From Dasyornis broadbenti (lineage: Eukaryota; Chordata; Aves; Passeriformes; Dasyornithidae), in the NCBI GenBank assembly GCA_013397935.1, contig VZRN01003245.1, forward strand, positions 831,578 through 895,577: 64,000 bases of DNA, in the 5' to 3' direction. The notes under the pieces are model-generated. The model saw nothing but the letters and a program-made list of their open reading frames with translations, did not search any database and had not been told where the DNA came from. The position numbers and the translations under genes were made by a program. Shown one piece after another: positions 14,501-26,340 of the stretch. Each line of letters opens with the position of its first letter. Position 1 is the stretch's first letter.

Positions 14501-17500
14501 CTAGACATGCAGGATATGTGGCTGAAATGGCAGCTTTTAATACTGTTTACAAGTAAAATTGTCTCGTTTTCCCCTTTGTTTTCGTCTAGATTTCATTTTA
14601 TTTTGTACTGTTCAGAGAAGGCATCAGTAATCATTCCAGTTTTTCTGCTGTCATCCATGTGTCCCCTGTGGCTTGGTACTGCAGATCTGATTATTTTGAC
14701 TGTTCCTTGTGTCAGTACATCCATGCAGGACTGTAATTGGAAAGAGAAAAATCTGTGATGCTGCTGTGAGTTGCTCCTAAGGGAAGAGTTGCAAAACCAA
14801 GCATTTCTCTGGGGTCTTAAACTTAATGCAAGTCCCATAACGCAGTCTGCCAAATGTGTATAGAAAAATTGGAAATTTTGGTGAATTTTCATCATCTGCA
14901 CTGAAAAAAGAAATCTTTTTAGAGGTCCTTTAGGCAGTGTGGATGGGAAGATTCATTACAATATATTGTAACTAAGTCTCTGTATTCCCTAAACTTTTCT
15001 TTACATGGGTAGTTAAACATTGTTGTCGGAAGTCTGGCAAGGTTCATGAGCAGGGTTGCTTCTGTCATCCACTCATCAGTTGATAGCTCTAATGAGGGGC
15101 TGCCAGGAGAGGAGAAAATCACTTGCTGTCTGTCCAAAAGCACGTTGGGCCTGGTGCTTGGCCCATGCAGGCAGACATAGGAGAAGTGCACCTGTACAGG
15201 GGGCTTGGGTGGAGCCTTTCTGTTGTCTTGTCAGGGACAGTTTCTGTGTTTTCACACAGCTTTCTGTCAAGCTATAAATCAAACCAACTTTTTGGAATTC
15301 AGAGCTTGCTCAACCCACAAAGATATAGCTCCAATAACTTGTGAAGGCCTTTTAAACTGCTGCTGAAACCTTGACCATGTTCCCATCAATGAGAAGGTTT
15401 GAAGGCTGTAGGTTACCACTGACTTGACCAGGACTAGACTTTTGCCTTGTGGATCTGTGGTTAGCTTATAATTAACTTTCCAATTCCTTTTAAAGATGCT
15501 GAAAATATGAGGTTTCCATTGACTTCTGTAGGACTTCAATAGGATGTTCACATTTCAAAAGACAAAATTTTAATCTGCTATCTTCTGATAAGAATTTAAA
15601 GGGCAATTTTAGACTTTTAAATTTGATCTTTCAGCAACTCTATTAATTTAAGGAAAGCAGTAGTACCTGTCCTACCTGTAGCTAACTACTAAGGTGAGCA
15701 CATAGAAACTCTACATCCTTGTACTGCAGTTTAGCAATTTGCTGAAGGTGCAAATGTCCTCACTTGCATATCAGTGAGCTGTCAGCTGGGATTTCCTTTA
15801 TTTTGCCGTATTATTCCCTGCTTTTCCTTTTTGCACTTGCTGTTAATAAAAACCTCAATATAAAAATAAAACTGAAAATCAGAACTGATGTGTGAATATG
15901 ACATTCAAGAGGTTTTTTTCCTTTCTTTTTAAAGAGAGGTAATATTTGCTGAACATAAGCAGGATGTATGGCTCTGAGTGTGCATACCAGTGCATGTTTC
16001 TGAGTCTTTTTGCAATAAACTACATGATCATACTTTAGCTTTTTTGATCCCGGAATCTTAACACCACCTTCCAGCCAGTGACCCTGTAATGAATGTTGCA
16101 TTTACATTACCAAATCTCATCACCATATGTCCATGAGTGCTGTGGGGCTCAGATCAGTTGAAGACTGCTGCAGTTAGGTCTGTGAAATAAAATACAACTC
16201 CTATTCTTAGGTGAGGTATTTCTGCAAAGATGATGTTTAACAATAAGCGTGCCAAGGAGAAACTAATTTGAACTGGATTTTTCATAAGGAAAATAGTTTG
16301 TTAAATACTGACACAGAGACTAAGTAAACTGCCTGAGGTGTTTTTTTTGTAAATGTATGTACAATGAATACAGGAAAATAGCTGTACAAGTAAAGAGATT
16401 GTTACTCTCTGCCATGGTGCTTTTTTTTTCAATAAAGCTATCCATGTGTTTTGAGGAGATAGTTAAGATTGTTCTTCCTCAGAGTGATTAATGACAAAGG
16501 GCATAGAATGAGACACCCAGGCTGACTTTGAGGATGAGTCATTCAGACACAAATATCAAGTAAATCTAATTATTTTCATTGTACTTCTCTGAAATGATGG
16601 TTTAGTATGTAGTCCTGTAATGACAGATTTTTTGTCTAGCACCTATAATGTAATTTTTAATGCTTTATGGGTTTCCTTTCTGATATAGTGATATTTTTTC
16701 TTATCTTAAGAAGACTTAGTGAAGGAGATTTTAATTTAAAAACAGTTTCATACCTTTATAAATTTCTGTATGTTACATGTGCATATATATTTGCTTACCC
16801 AAAGAAAAATATATAGTTTATCAATTTTACTGAAAATATTTAATTATTCACTGTAAAAAATGCTTTTACTGCAGGATAATTTATTATATATGCACAGGTA
16901 TTTTGACAAGTGACATTTGAAAGGTTTCAGAGGATATTTCCACCATCATCTTTGGAAGACTCTTGATAATCAAAGAGAAACATCAGTATGAACTTTTTCC
17001 TTGATTCACAGCCTACTTTCAATGTGCCCGTTTTATTTTAAACTCTATAAGTAAAGAAATGACTTGATTCTAATGCTCTTCTGTTCCTGCATCCATTCAT
17101 GTGCTCATCTAACAGTCCTCTAATAATTTCTGAACTGGCAGCCAATTTTAACCAAATTTGACTGAGGATTAGAGGTCCCAAAACTATTAAGGTCTTACAC
17201 ACTTCATGAAAATTGATACTGAAGGAGAGAGACTCAAGTCAGTGCCCCACTGAGCAAAGCTCGCTCACAGCTTGCCACAGGGAATCTGCTTAACTGATTG
17301 CAAGTTCATGCTGGTAAGGTTAAACAAACGTACATATACTGGCTACATCAAGCCTTAATTTTGTAGTGAACAATATTGGGTTTTAAAGTTTTTGTGACAA
17401 AAGTTTTTCTTGTTCTTTTTGCATTTGGCCCTCCCTTGACTTTTTGTCTTGGCAGCTGAATTTTTGCTTCTTCAGCAAGAAGCTGCAAACGGGTTTTTAA

Positions 17501-18012
17501 AACTGCACTTGAATCAATGTCTACTGAATTTCAGACGCTATCAAAGTAGCAGCCTGTACGTCAAGCTCACAGTTCACATGTTACTGGCAGATCATATTCT
17601 GAGTCGTTACGAGGAATCCTGAGAAGTTATGACTCGATTCACTTCCGGTTTTGATTGATCATTAACACTTTTTTTGGATGACTGATACTATTTGTTTCAG
17701 AGAGATTAATGAAATCCCTTGGTAATATGATAGAGTAATTAAGGTTTGTTACTAGGATAAAAGTTGCTTTAGATATTTTCAACATAGTTGAATTTCCTTT
17801 CTTACCAAAAAACATTCCTATTTTCACAGCATCTGCCAGTTTTAGTCTGTGAAAGTGCATGGCAGTGTAGCTTGGAGGACATCCTAACTCAGGCTGAAGT
17901 TCCACTCATTTCAAGATTAAAATTTTATTATTAATTATAATGGTTTTAATCTGGATTAGTCCTCAGTGGGAATACATACATAAATATTTGAATAAATCTC
18001 TTTACTAAGCCA
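11585..18012. other. AT-rich non-coding DNA, nothing recognised
   Basis: No repeat family or gene was recognised in this 6.4-kb stretch. The longest open frames (14593-14901, 14919-15191 and 15811-16101, all minus) overlap frames on the other strand, have no recognisable motifs and look like chance openings. The sequence around 16740-16900 is particularly AT-rich. Confidence 0.6.
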
Positions 18013-18018
18013 TTTATT
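18013..18018 (-). terminator. Possible poly(A) signal AATAAA (minus strand)
   Basis: TTTATT on the plus strand reads AATAAA on the minus strand. It lies about 200 nt downstream of the stop codon of the candidate terminal exon at 18218-18529. The hexamer is common by chance in AT-rich DNA, so its significance depends on that exon being real. Confidence 0.25.
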
Positions 18019-18217
18019 CTGTGGAAGTCGAAATAACTAACAGGTCACCCAAAAGGTGCCAGTTGGACATGATGGGTGCAAGCTTCCTATGTGCCACGGG
18101 CATACAGTATTTCTCACCCTGTATTCACAGGCTTCCAGGCTGGTACCCTGGTACCACAGGTGAAAATTTATAGGCACCTGGCACTGGAATCTCTGTCCTG
18201 CCATCTTGCTTGGCTTG

Positions 18218-18529
18218 CTAGACTTTGACATATCGCGTCTCCATAGGAGACCTATATAGGAGTTCCTCTTTATAGTCTCCAAGGTCAAGGGCTACAGAAA
18301 CAGTCCGTTGACAATCATCTCTCTTGCTTCTCTGGGAAGCTGTGCTACCATTTCTGGAAGTGACTCTGCTGTCTGTTCTTTGCACTGGTGCACCTGGTGA
18401 TATAACCACCAAACACTTTTCACTGTCCTCCACTGACATCCTAGATCCAAGAAGGGTATAATCCATCAAGCTCTCCTCAGTTAACTTTTCAGGTATCCAG
18501 GAGTTTCCTGTAAAGAAACTAAGATTCAC
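18218..18529 (-). CDS. Candidate 3'-terminal coding exon, unidentified
   Basis: On the minus strand a pyrimidine-rich stretch ending TTTCTTTACAG (18530-18540) is followed by an open frame of about 100 codons to a TAG stop at 18218-18220. The predicted peptide looks protein-like: an acidic N-terminal part (PEKLTEESLMDYTLLGSR), a middle rich in Ser, Thr and Arg with basophilic-kinase-like sites (SQRSKRDDCQRTVSV), and a hydrophobic C-terminus ETRYVKV. The last residues fit a class II PDZ-ligand pattern (hydrophobic-x-hydrophobic). An AATAAA lies about 200 nt beyond the stop. I do not recognise the family. No transmembrane segment is visible. If real, the exon would start with two bases completing a split codon, so upstream exons would lie at higher coordinates. 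A chance open frame next to an acceptor-like sequence is a serious alternative. Confidence 0.25.
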   Translation of the reverse strand: MNLSFFTGNSWIPEKLTEESLMDYTLLGSRMSVEDSEKCLVVISPGAPVQRTDSRVTSRNGSTASQRSKRDDCQRTVSVALDLGDYKEELLYRSPMETRYVKV

Positions 18530-18540
18530 CCAGTACATTT

Positions 18541-21184
18541 ATGCTGTTCAAAGCATCTGCTGAAGACAGTGATGCCTGGCCCATAGACCATCTGGTGCAG
18601 GATGGTAACATCCATGTTTTACATGGCTACTGTGCTCTGAAATAGACTGGTCACATCCATAGCATATGATTTTTCTGAGCTTCACAGAATGGCCTTACAA
18701 GTCCCTATTTTTCATGTGTTTTTCCAATCAAAGTGTAACATGTGGGTTGTATTTCAGTCTTCTGGAGTGGAGATTTCATTATATGAATCTTAAGGTATGT
18801 GCTGCAGGCTCTGGGGTGTGACAGAATGGAATGTGTGTTTATTTGCAAATAGTGTTGGAAGACTACACTGAGCAGGATCCACAGAGTTTGGGGTGGTCTG
18901 TGCTGTCTTTAGGGAAGAATTGCTGGAGAGCTATCCACAGAGCTGCCCTCGTGCTTTGATGTGGACAGATCTAGCTGGTTTCCTTCAAAGGAAAACTGGA
19001 GAGTTGGGTAGCCAGGTGACCTCTACCTGGGAGATTGTCAAGGAGCTAAGCACAATGTGGACATGTCCACTGAGGTCTTGGTGTGATGTAGTTCATCTGC
19101 TGAAAGATATGATGTGATACTGGGTTATTGCAGGATACAAACCAGAACACCCAGCTCCTGCAGCAGTTTTCTGGAGCTGTTAGTGTTTCCATTGTAAATC
19201 ACCCACTTTCACCAGGTATGCAAATTATGACCTTTGCTGTTTTCATGGCCTTGATCATGAGCCTATCCACAAGGAAAATAAGGCTTAGGGCAGCACAAGA
19301 AACTTAAAGAACATTTTCCTTAGCTTGATATAACTTTTTAATAATACTACTTTGCTTTATAATCATCACTTTGGGTAATTTTCACACTTTTTCCAATTTT
19401 GTGATTTGCAATGCTGTACTGAACTGCCTTCACTATTGATTTAAAACAAAACTCTGTTCATGTTTCTCCCCATTGTTGAATGAAACTATTGTTTTGGATG
19501 GTAAAAGTAGGATTCATTTGGTATTTGGATGTTTCTGGATACTAAGATGTTTTCGGTCATCTCCAAGCAAAGGACTCATGACTAAGCATCATACTAGTGT
19601 CTGAGTCATAAAGGACTATAAGTAACGTCTGAATTCATACACACTTCCTTGGACGCATTTCCAAAATTATGTCTTGAAGATTTCTCAGCTGTAGGTGTGT
19701 TAATCTGTCCTCGCCATGAGAGTAGTGAGAATTGGGCACTTTTTCTAGGGCTTATTCTTTTACTTTGAGAAGAATACAGAAGGCATAGTTTATCAGCTTA
19801 AGTTATCTTTCCTCTCCTTCCCAATGTGTGCCAATGTTCATATTTCAGTGTAAATAAGGAGTGTACTTGGAACAACACTCCCGACTGTCCCTACTGATTG
19901 TGCTTTGCCTCTCATTGTGGGATGGTTTTGGCACATATGGGCTAGATGCCTTTGGATGAAATTTAATTGGAGTACAGACTCCCAGAGCACATCTAATGGA
20001 CTCCAGCCACCAACCTAGAGTTAGTCTAGAAGTCTCTAAAAAAACCCCCAAGATAAAAGCAAGGAAAAAAAAATCCTTTAAATGTGAGTACTGTGGATTT
20101 CAAGTATTCCCCACTGAGTGTTCTGCTTTACCAATACTGTCCTCTTAGTCTTCTGTGGATGTGGAAACCACGGCCCACAATGCAGATGTTACACGCTTTT
20201 GAAGAAGAGAATGTGTTGGGGTTATGAGAAAAGCTTCCTGATCTTCTTACAGAGCAAGAACGTGTGGGCACTATACTATCTTGTGTTTAGTATCTGGTTA
20301 ACCACTACTGCACTGAACCTTGTCTAGACACATCCTTGTATGTAGCCCTTCATACCTAATTAAAATCCTTCTAATTAAAAGCCACTTTGTGTAGGGGGAA
20401 GATAGGGAAAGCAGAGAGGTTTTCAGATGTATATTAGCTTGTTTTTACATTTATTTTTACCTTTGTTTCAGAGGAGTTGTTCTAGAGCTGCACTGTTTTA
20501 AACAATGGGAAAATTAAGGGCCATGACTTGCCGTCCCTGTTTTATTTATGTGCCCAAAATACCTTGGAGTTTATTCAAATAAATGCACTCCATTCCATTT
20601 GCTTGACTGTCTGATGGCTTAATCATGCAAATAAATGTGAGGATGATATTTATTTGACTGTCCGTCATGTGGTTTCTTTGACTGTACGGTAAAGCATACT
20701 TTCTTTTTCCCCAAAGAAAAAAATTAAATTAAATGCATAAAAACCCACCCTATGTGGTAATGCAACAGTTCAGATTTTAAACACACATAAGTCAGGACAT
20801 TCAGAGTTATGACTCCCTAGAGCTTGTAGCTCAGCCATGTTGTACATGTGGTGTAGATTAAAACAGTGATTTCCTCTCCTTTCTGTACTCCTTTCTCTTC
20901 TGGATCTTTTCCTCTTTTTCTTTTAGCTCTTTTATGGTATCTATGCTGTAGCTCCTCCACAGGACGGGTGATCCAGCAAAGGCCCCGGATGACAGGCATG
21001 GGAGCAAATCCCGTGGATGCAAGTCTCTGGTACTGCTCACAGCAGTAGAGGAGCACAGCGAAGAAAAGAGGGAGTCCAAAGACCACTTCTGGGGAGGCCA
21101 GTACCTCCCTTCATGGGGATGGTCCTGCCTCTACTTCATACTCATCTAACACTTGCTATTCTTTGCTGTCCATATTGCAGCATT
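18541..21184. other. Non-coding DNA, nothing recognised
   Basis: No repeat family, RNA gene or supported exon was seen. Short open frames here (for example 18893-19117 on plus) have no splice-site support or recognisable motif. Confidence 0.55.
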
Positions 21185-21433
21185 TTCCAAATATTTTCCA
21201 CTTCTCTCAGGCAACTGGCAACAAGGAAAGAGTAAATGGCCTCAAACAGTGCCAAGGGAAATTCAGGTTGGACATCAGGAGGAAATTTTTCACAGAAAAG
21301 GCTGTCAAGCATTGGAACAGCCTTCACAAGGACGTGGTAGAGTCACCATCCCTAGAGGTGTTCAAGAAACAACTGGTTGTGGCACTTAGTGCCATGGTCT
21401 AGTTTACAAAGTGGTGACTGGTCAAAGGTTGGA
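21185..21433 (+). mobile_element. CR1 LINE fragment, truncated at its 3' end
   Basis: This plus-strand CR1 piece preserves the very end of ORF2 in one open frame to a stop at 21402. Residues FRLDIRRKFFTEKAVKHWNS and VVESPSLEVFKK are close to the usual CR1 C-terminus. After the stop the CR1 3' region begins ('gccatggtctagtttac', 'ggtcaaaggttgga') but breaks off at 21433, before the expected last part and the 8-base tail. At that point it abuts an oppositely oriented CR1. The truncation therefore reflects an insertion or a rearrangement at the junction. Confidence 0.9.
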
Positions 21434-22175
21434 ATCACAGAATCACAGAACATACTGAGCTGGAAGGGACCAACAAGGCTCATTGAGTCTGACTCCCTGC
21501 ACAGCACCATCCCCAAAAGTCACACCATGTGCCCGAAAACATTGCCCAAATGCTTCTTGAACTCTGTCAGACTTGGTGCTGTGACCACTTCCCTGGGGAG
21601 CCCATTCCAGTGCCCAACCACCCTCTGGGTGAAGAACCATTTTCTAATATCCAAACTAAAGCTCCTGACACAACTTCAGGCCATTCCCTTTGGTCGTGTC
21701 CTGGATCACCACAGAGAGGAGATCAGTGCCTGCCCCCGCTTTTCCCCTCACAAGGAAGTTGTTTAGATTTCCATGAGGTATCACCTCTTCTCCAGGCTGA
21801 ACAGACCAGGTGACCTCAGAGACTCCTCCTGTGGCTTCCCCTCAAGGCCCTTCACCGTCTTTATTGCCCGCCTTTGGACAGTCTCTAATAGTTTTATATC
21901 TGTCTTTTATTGTGGCACCCTAAACTGCTCCCAGGACTCGAGGTGAGGCCGCCCCAGTGCACAGCAGAGCAGAGCAGAGCAGAGCAGGACAATCCCCTCC
22001 CTTGCCCGGCTGGCGATGCTGTGCCTGATGCCCACCAGGACACACTTGGCCCTCCTGGCTGCCAGGGCACTGCTGACTCATATTCAACTTACCATCATCC
22101 ACGACCCTTAGGTCCCTTTCTGTGGCACTGCTTTTCAGTCTCTTTCTCCAGTGTATACATTCAATCTAGAAGGTC
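21434..22175 (-). mobile_element. CR1 LINE fragment, antisense, next to assembly gap
   Basis: It begins with the antisense CR1 tail ('atcacagaatcacagaac'), continues through 'gagctggaagggacc', 'ttccagtgcccaaccaccc', 'cctcttctccaggctgaaca' and 'cccaggactcgaggtgaggc', and reaches a 'ccctttctgtggc' block before running into the gap. About 740 bases are present, so this is the 3' part of the element reading right to left. A short AGAGC pentamer repeat at 21962-21987 lies inside it. The 5' end cannot be placed because of the gap at 22176. It shares the 1-145 sequence, so the two are copies of the same or sister subfamilies. Confidence 0.93.
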
Positions 22176-22197
22176 NNNNNNNNNNNNNNNNNNNNNN
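22176..22197. other. Assembly gap (22 N)
   Basis: A run of 22 unknown bases lies between the CR1 copy and a poly-T run. Homopolymer sequence on the right flank probably caused the break. Its true length is not known from the sequence. Confidence 0.99.
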
Positions 22198-22218
22198 TTT
22201 TTTTTTTTTTTTTTTTTT
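22198..22218. repeat. Poly-T run next to gap (T21 visible)
   Basis: A run of 21 T follows the gap directly. It may be longer in the real genome. It could be a microsatellite or the antisense A-tail of a retrotransposed sequence hidden in the gap. CR1 itself does not normally end in poly-A. Confidence 0.85.
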
Positions 22219-25148
22219 AAATGAATGTGCCCTGATCTGGAATCTCTTCCTCAATGTGCTTTATTCCTGCTGGTCTGTGTTATGGGGGGTGGCCGGGAGG
22301 GGCAAGTAATAACTTAAGAACAAACCTGTAGGTCCTCATTCTGTGAATGCCACGGATACTCTGTGAATAAGAGAATCAGACAATGTGATAGCATTTCTCC
22401 AGAGCCATATGTAGCCTATCTTGACAGACAATGAAGGATGGATGCTTCTTAGCATTCATATTGATAAAAAATATTTGAAAAGAGTATGTAAGTTCCCACA
22501 ATACTTATTTTCTGGATCTTACTCTTTTTCTGTGTTACTTTTTATATTCTGTATTCCTACATAACCTGAATAAAATATTATATACTCTTTTATGTGGTTA
22601 CTGTTTCTTTGCTGGTCTCATAAATAACTTGTAGTGTTTTCTGTCTTGGCGTAGTAAAACTCCCAAAGTTCCTCAACAATATAAATTTCTGGAGACCAAT
22701 AGGTGTAAATTGCCCTGAAGAGAATGCTGGTTTGTTTGCACTCCTCTAGGCCAAATCCTGTAATGGAAGAGCTCATCGGTCCAAATGCTTTCTTTTTTGC
22801 AAGTGCATATCATTGTACCAGTCTCTGGATTTTCCAAAGAAAAAATACAAGTATTTGAGACTGTCATTATTAGTAGTTCCTGCTTTTTCAATTCTGTAAA
22901 CATTGAGATAATTAAAACATTATTCTAAATCCTTTTGAAATAATAGTTTTGGTTTAGTTATTATGTCTTAAGCACTTATGTAGTAAAAATAAACACATTT
23001 CTATTTCAACTTATACAAGCAGGATATTATTTCCCAGCTCCTCAGGGCAGGGATTGTACTTTTCCTTGTATCTGCAAATTATTTATTGGAAGAGGGGCTC
23101 TATCCTCCTTATGGCTTCAGCATTAATACTAAGTGATGATCTTCATATGGAAAATATTGAATCTGAATACACAGAGTTTTGTAAATACGAGCAACCTATT
23201 GTACAACCATGACAGCACTTTTCTTTTTCAGCTGCTCGTATTTCTCTCCTTGGTTTTTCTACATCTCTTGTTTTTAATTGACTGGAGGAGAACAAAGCAG
23301 AAAAGCAAGAGTCTAATATCTGAAATGCAGTTGCTTGGAAAAAATCTTTTTCTGATTTTCTATGAGGTGGCTAAAGGATTTATGTCCTGGTATGCTGAGT
23401 GTGATGAGTACATGCACTGTTGACTTAAGGAGGAATTCAGGCTCAGGTCTAAATCTTCCCTCTGCTTCACAGACTAGTCTCCACTATGTGCCTGCCATCA
23501 CCCATCTTCCCTTGGGAACAACATTCCCAGTGTTATGGGACTGCCGTACTTATGGCCCAGCTGTTTTTCGGCTGCCTCTCTTCAGCCTGTCATGGTAAGC
23601 TCTGGAGTTGGAGCACCTCCTTCTCATGGCTTCAGGTTACTGGGTTCAGATTCAGCTCCATTCTAAAGATGGCTCTTTCCTCAGACACCTAAGAAAAGAT
23701 CCTTGAGACACAAAGTCCGTAACATGCTGCCTCTCGCTGTGATAGTGTGACAGTGTCAGGAACAGACTGGCTACTGGTTAGCAACATCAGTCAAACAATC
23801 ACTGTGGAAATAAACTGTGATTAGCATGCTCTAGCTGTCTGTACACAGTGGCTTTGTGTACAGTGTACACTGTGGCTGTGCCAGAACTTTCCCGATGAAC
23901 TCTGCCTGTTCCTGCAGGTTGATAGCTTCATCCTTTGCAAAACTCTTGCTTACTTGGTACATGGATCTGAAATCTGAGGAAGGTTGAAAAAGTCCAAGAA
24001 ATAAAAGCAGATGCAAAGGAATTGGTTTGGGTATGTGGTTTTAGTCAGTGTTGCCAGTTCAGTTTCTATTTTACAACAAGCTTTAACGTTGGATAAATGT
24101 TGTATTTTTAGAAAAAGAAAATACTTGCTAGTACAAAAGAAAGTGTATTCCAAGATTTAGTAGGAATTATACTACCTTTTCTTCCTTAGTCTGAAGAAAG
24201 AAATAAACTAAACTGATTCAGGCCTGGTTTTCATAAAATAAGAGGAGAAATTCAAGGCAATCACAAAATGGGAGAAAGTAACAGACATCATGAAAAAGTA
24301 TTGGATGGAGCAGCAGTCGTTGCCAGCACTATACTATAATTGAGTGTACTGGGTTATTTGGTTTGTTTTTAATTAAATGTGGCAAAAAACAGTACCTTTT
24401 GTCCCTGGTTAAATATTTACAGATTATATTTGGAAGCTGCTATCAGAGTTAAATTAAAAGATCCTACTGTTTTGTATCTCGTATGTTTGCATAAACCATA
24501 TCAGTTCACATTTAATACTGTTTGCTATCAAGAGAACCACAAACTGTTTAAATTCTTAACATCTGCAGCTTTGTCAGGTTTTCAGGGGTTACATGTCTGA
24601 GTAGATTTATTTAACTCAAATCAGGAATTATGGAAACAGTTAAATTTCTTCCATATTTTCATTTCAATGTCAGGCTTCCAGTCCAGCTTTACAATATGGT
24701 GTTTCTTTGCATGCAGCTACAACAAGACATTCCATGGGAACAGAAAATTTGCCATTTTTCTTATCACCACAAGCATATGATATCTGCCATCAGCAGTTGG
24801 GAAAGTTTCCATTAAAATAAATATCAGAGAAAAAAATATTTCAAAACACTTTTTAAACTAAGTCCCAGTAGGTGTATATTGCATGAGCACACACCAGCTT
24901 AACTTGGGATTATACTGATTTTCAGTTTTTTCATTCACTGTAGTAAGCCTGCCTTAGATTGTTTGTTTAAATATGTTCACATATTTACATGAAACTGCTC
25001 CAGTTATGCACAACATGCCAGCCATTATAAGTTACATGTTGGATTTTTACTTTCTTATGAAAGATAAAAGAAAAGCAACCTGCAAATTGTTGTCAAAGAT
25101 GCATTTTTAAAGAGTTCCCCGTTGACTGTTTCTTTGTGAACTATTATG

Positions 25149-25177
25149 AAATGTGAGGCTATTATAAATGTGAGGCT
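25149..25177. repeat. 17-bp direct tandem duplication (partial second copy)
   Basis: 'aaatgtgaggct' occurs twice with a spacing of 17 bases (starts at 25149 and 25166). This is a simple local duplication with no coding meaning visible. Confidence 0.7.
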
Positions 25178-26141
25178 GCTGTCCCATAGCAAGGATCTAC
25201 CTGGCAACCTAGGTTATTTTCAAAAGCAGTAAAAGACATTCACGATGAGAAAAATTACTTAATAGTTCACCATATTCTTCCTGCTTCTAATGAAAAATTG
25301 TTCAATATAGTGTATTTTCCATTACTTTGCCCTGTCCACTTTTTAATAACCAATGGGATATGGTTCTCTATACTTTCCTGATGAAGTCTGTTCTTATGCA
25401 CATCTAGTTACTATAATCTTTGTAAATCTGTAAATCCTCCTAAGAGAATCCCTCTGTTACATGTTTTTGTAGTGCCCTCTACAATTTTTCCCAGTGGTAG
25501 ATTCTGAGTGCTTGCCACTGTCATGACATAAGAAGAATTTACGTTGCTCTAATCTGCCTAAGAGGAACTAGTCCTTTGTCGGCTGTGAAGGATCCAGCTG
25601 GAACCAGTCAAACATTTTTAGAGCTTCATTTTTACACCCAGATCAGATCAACTAGGGAAAGGTGAAAGCTTGTTCTCTTCTTTATCTCATTAACAGAGGG
25701 AAGCATATTTGAAATGTATCAGACAAAGTAAGAGTATTTGAACTCTCATATAGCTTTATGCTAATCATGGTTCTTCTATCTGTCAGCCTCTATGGGAAAA
25801 AAATGCACTATCCACTTTATCTTGATCCAGGTGGTGCCTGAACAGTGAAGAGAGAAAACCAGAAAAGAAAACTAGATTTGATTTGGGGCAAGTTATCAAT
25901 ATTTTTAATACTGGTATATTGTTACTGTGTGTTGCAAAAGTGCAGGTTTCCAGAGTCAGTCAGCTCTTGAATATGGGATTTACAGCAATAAGTGTGGAAT
26001 GGCAGAACTGTATTCCCATGCACGCCTGTCTTGCGCATTGAATGGCTGACTCGGACATCCGTTATGAAATGAATTCCTTCCAGTACATTTCTCCAGCTGT
26101 CCTTGCCCTACAGAACTAGTCTGTAAGACAGAACATAGCTC

Positions 26142-26175
26142 TTGGCTATAAAGAACTATTGGCTATAAAGTAACA
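26142..26175. repeat. 17-bp direct tandem duplication
   Basis: Two adjacent copies of 'ttggctataaagaacta' (26142-26158 and 26159-26175) differ by a few bases at the 3' end of the unit. It looks like a replication-slippage type duplication in unique sequence. Confidence 0.75.
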
Positions 26176-26340
26176 CCTATGACTCATCTGTAAGATAATG
26201 TAATTCAGAGGTTGTAAGTGATTTCCAGACCACCACAGGAGCCATCACTCATGGTAAAACAGCAAACCTATCCGATCTACTTATTCATTAACTTCAACAC
26301 CACAGTCCTAGAATTAATGTGAATGTCCATCTCAGCCTTT

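Larger units (their letters stand above)
22219..26340. other. AT-rich non-coding DNA with small local duplications
   Basis: No gene or dispersed repeat was recognised. Three small structures are visible: a cluster of GTGTAC-type inverted repeats at 23840-23870, a 17-bp direct duplication at 25149-25177, and another 17-bp direct duplication at 26142-26175. Open frames in this stretch (for example 23133-23423 and 23362-23598 on plus) overlap one another and show no domain or splice-site support. Confidence 0.55.
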
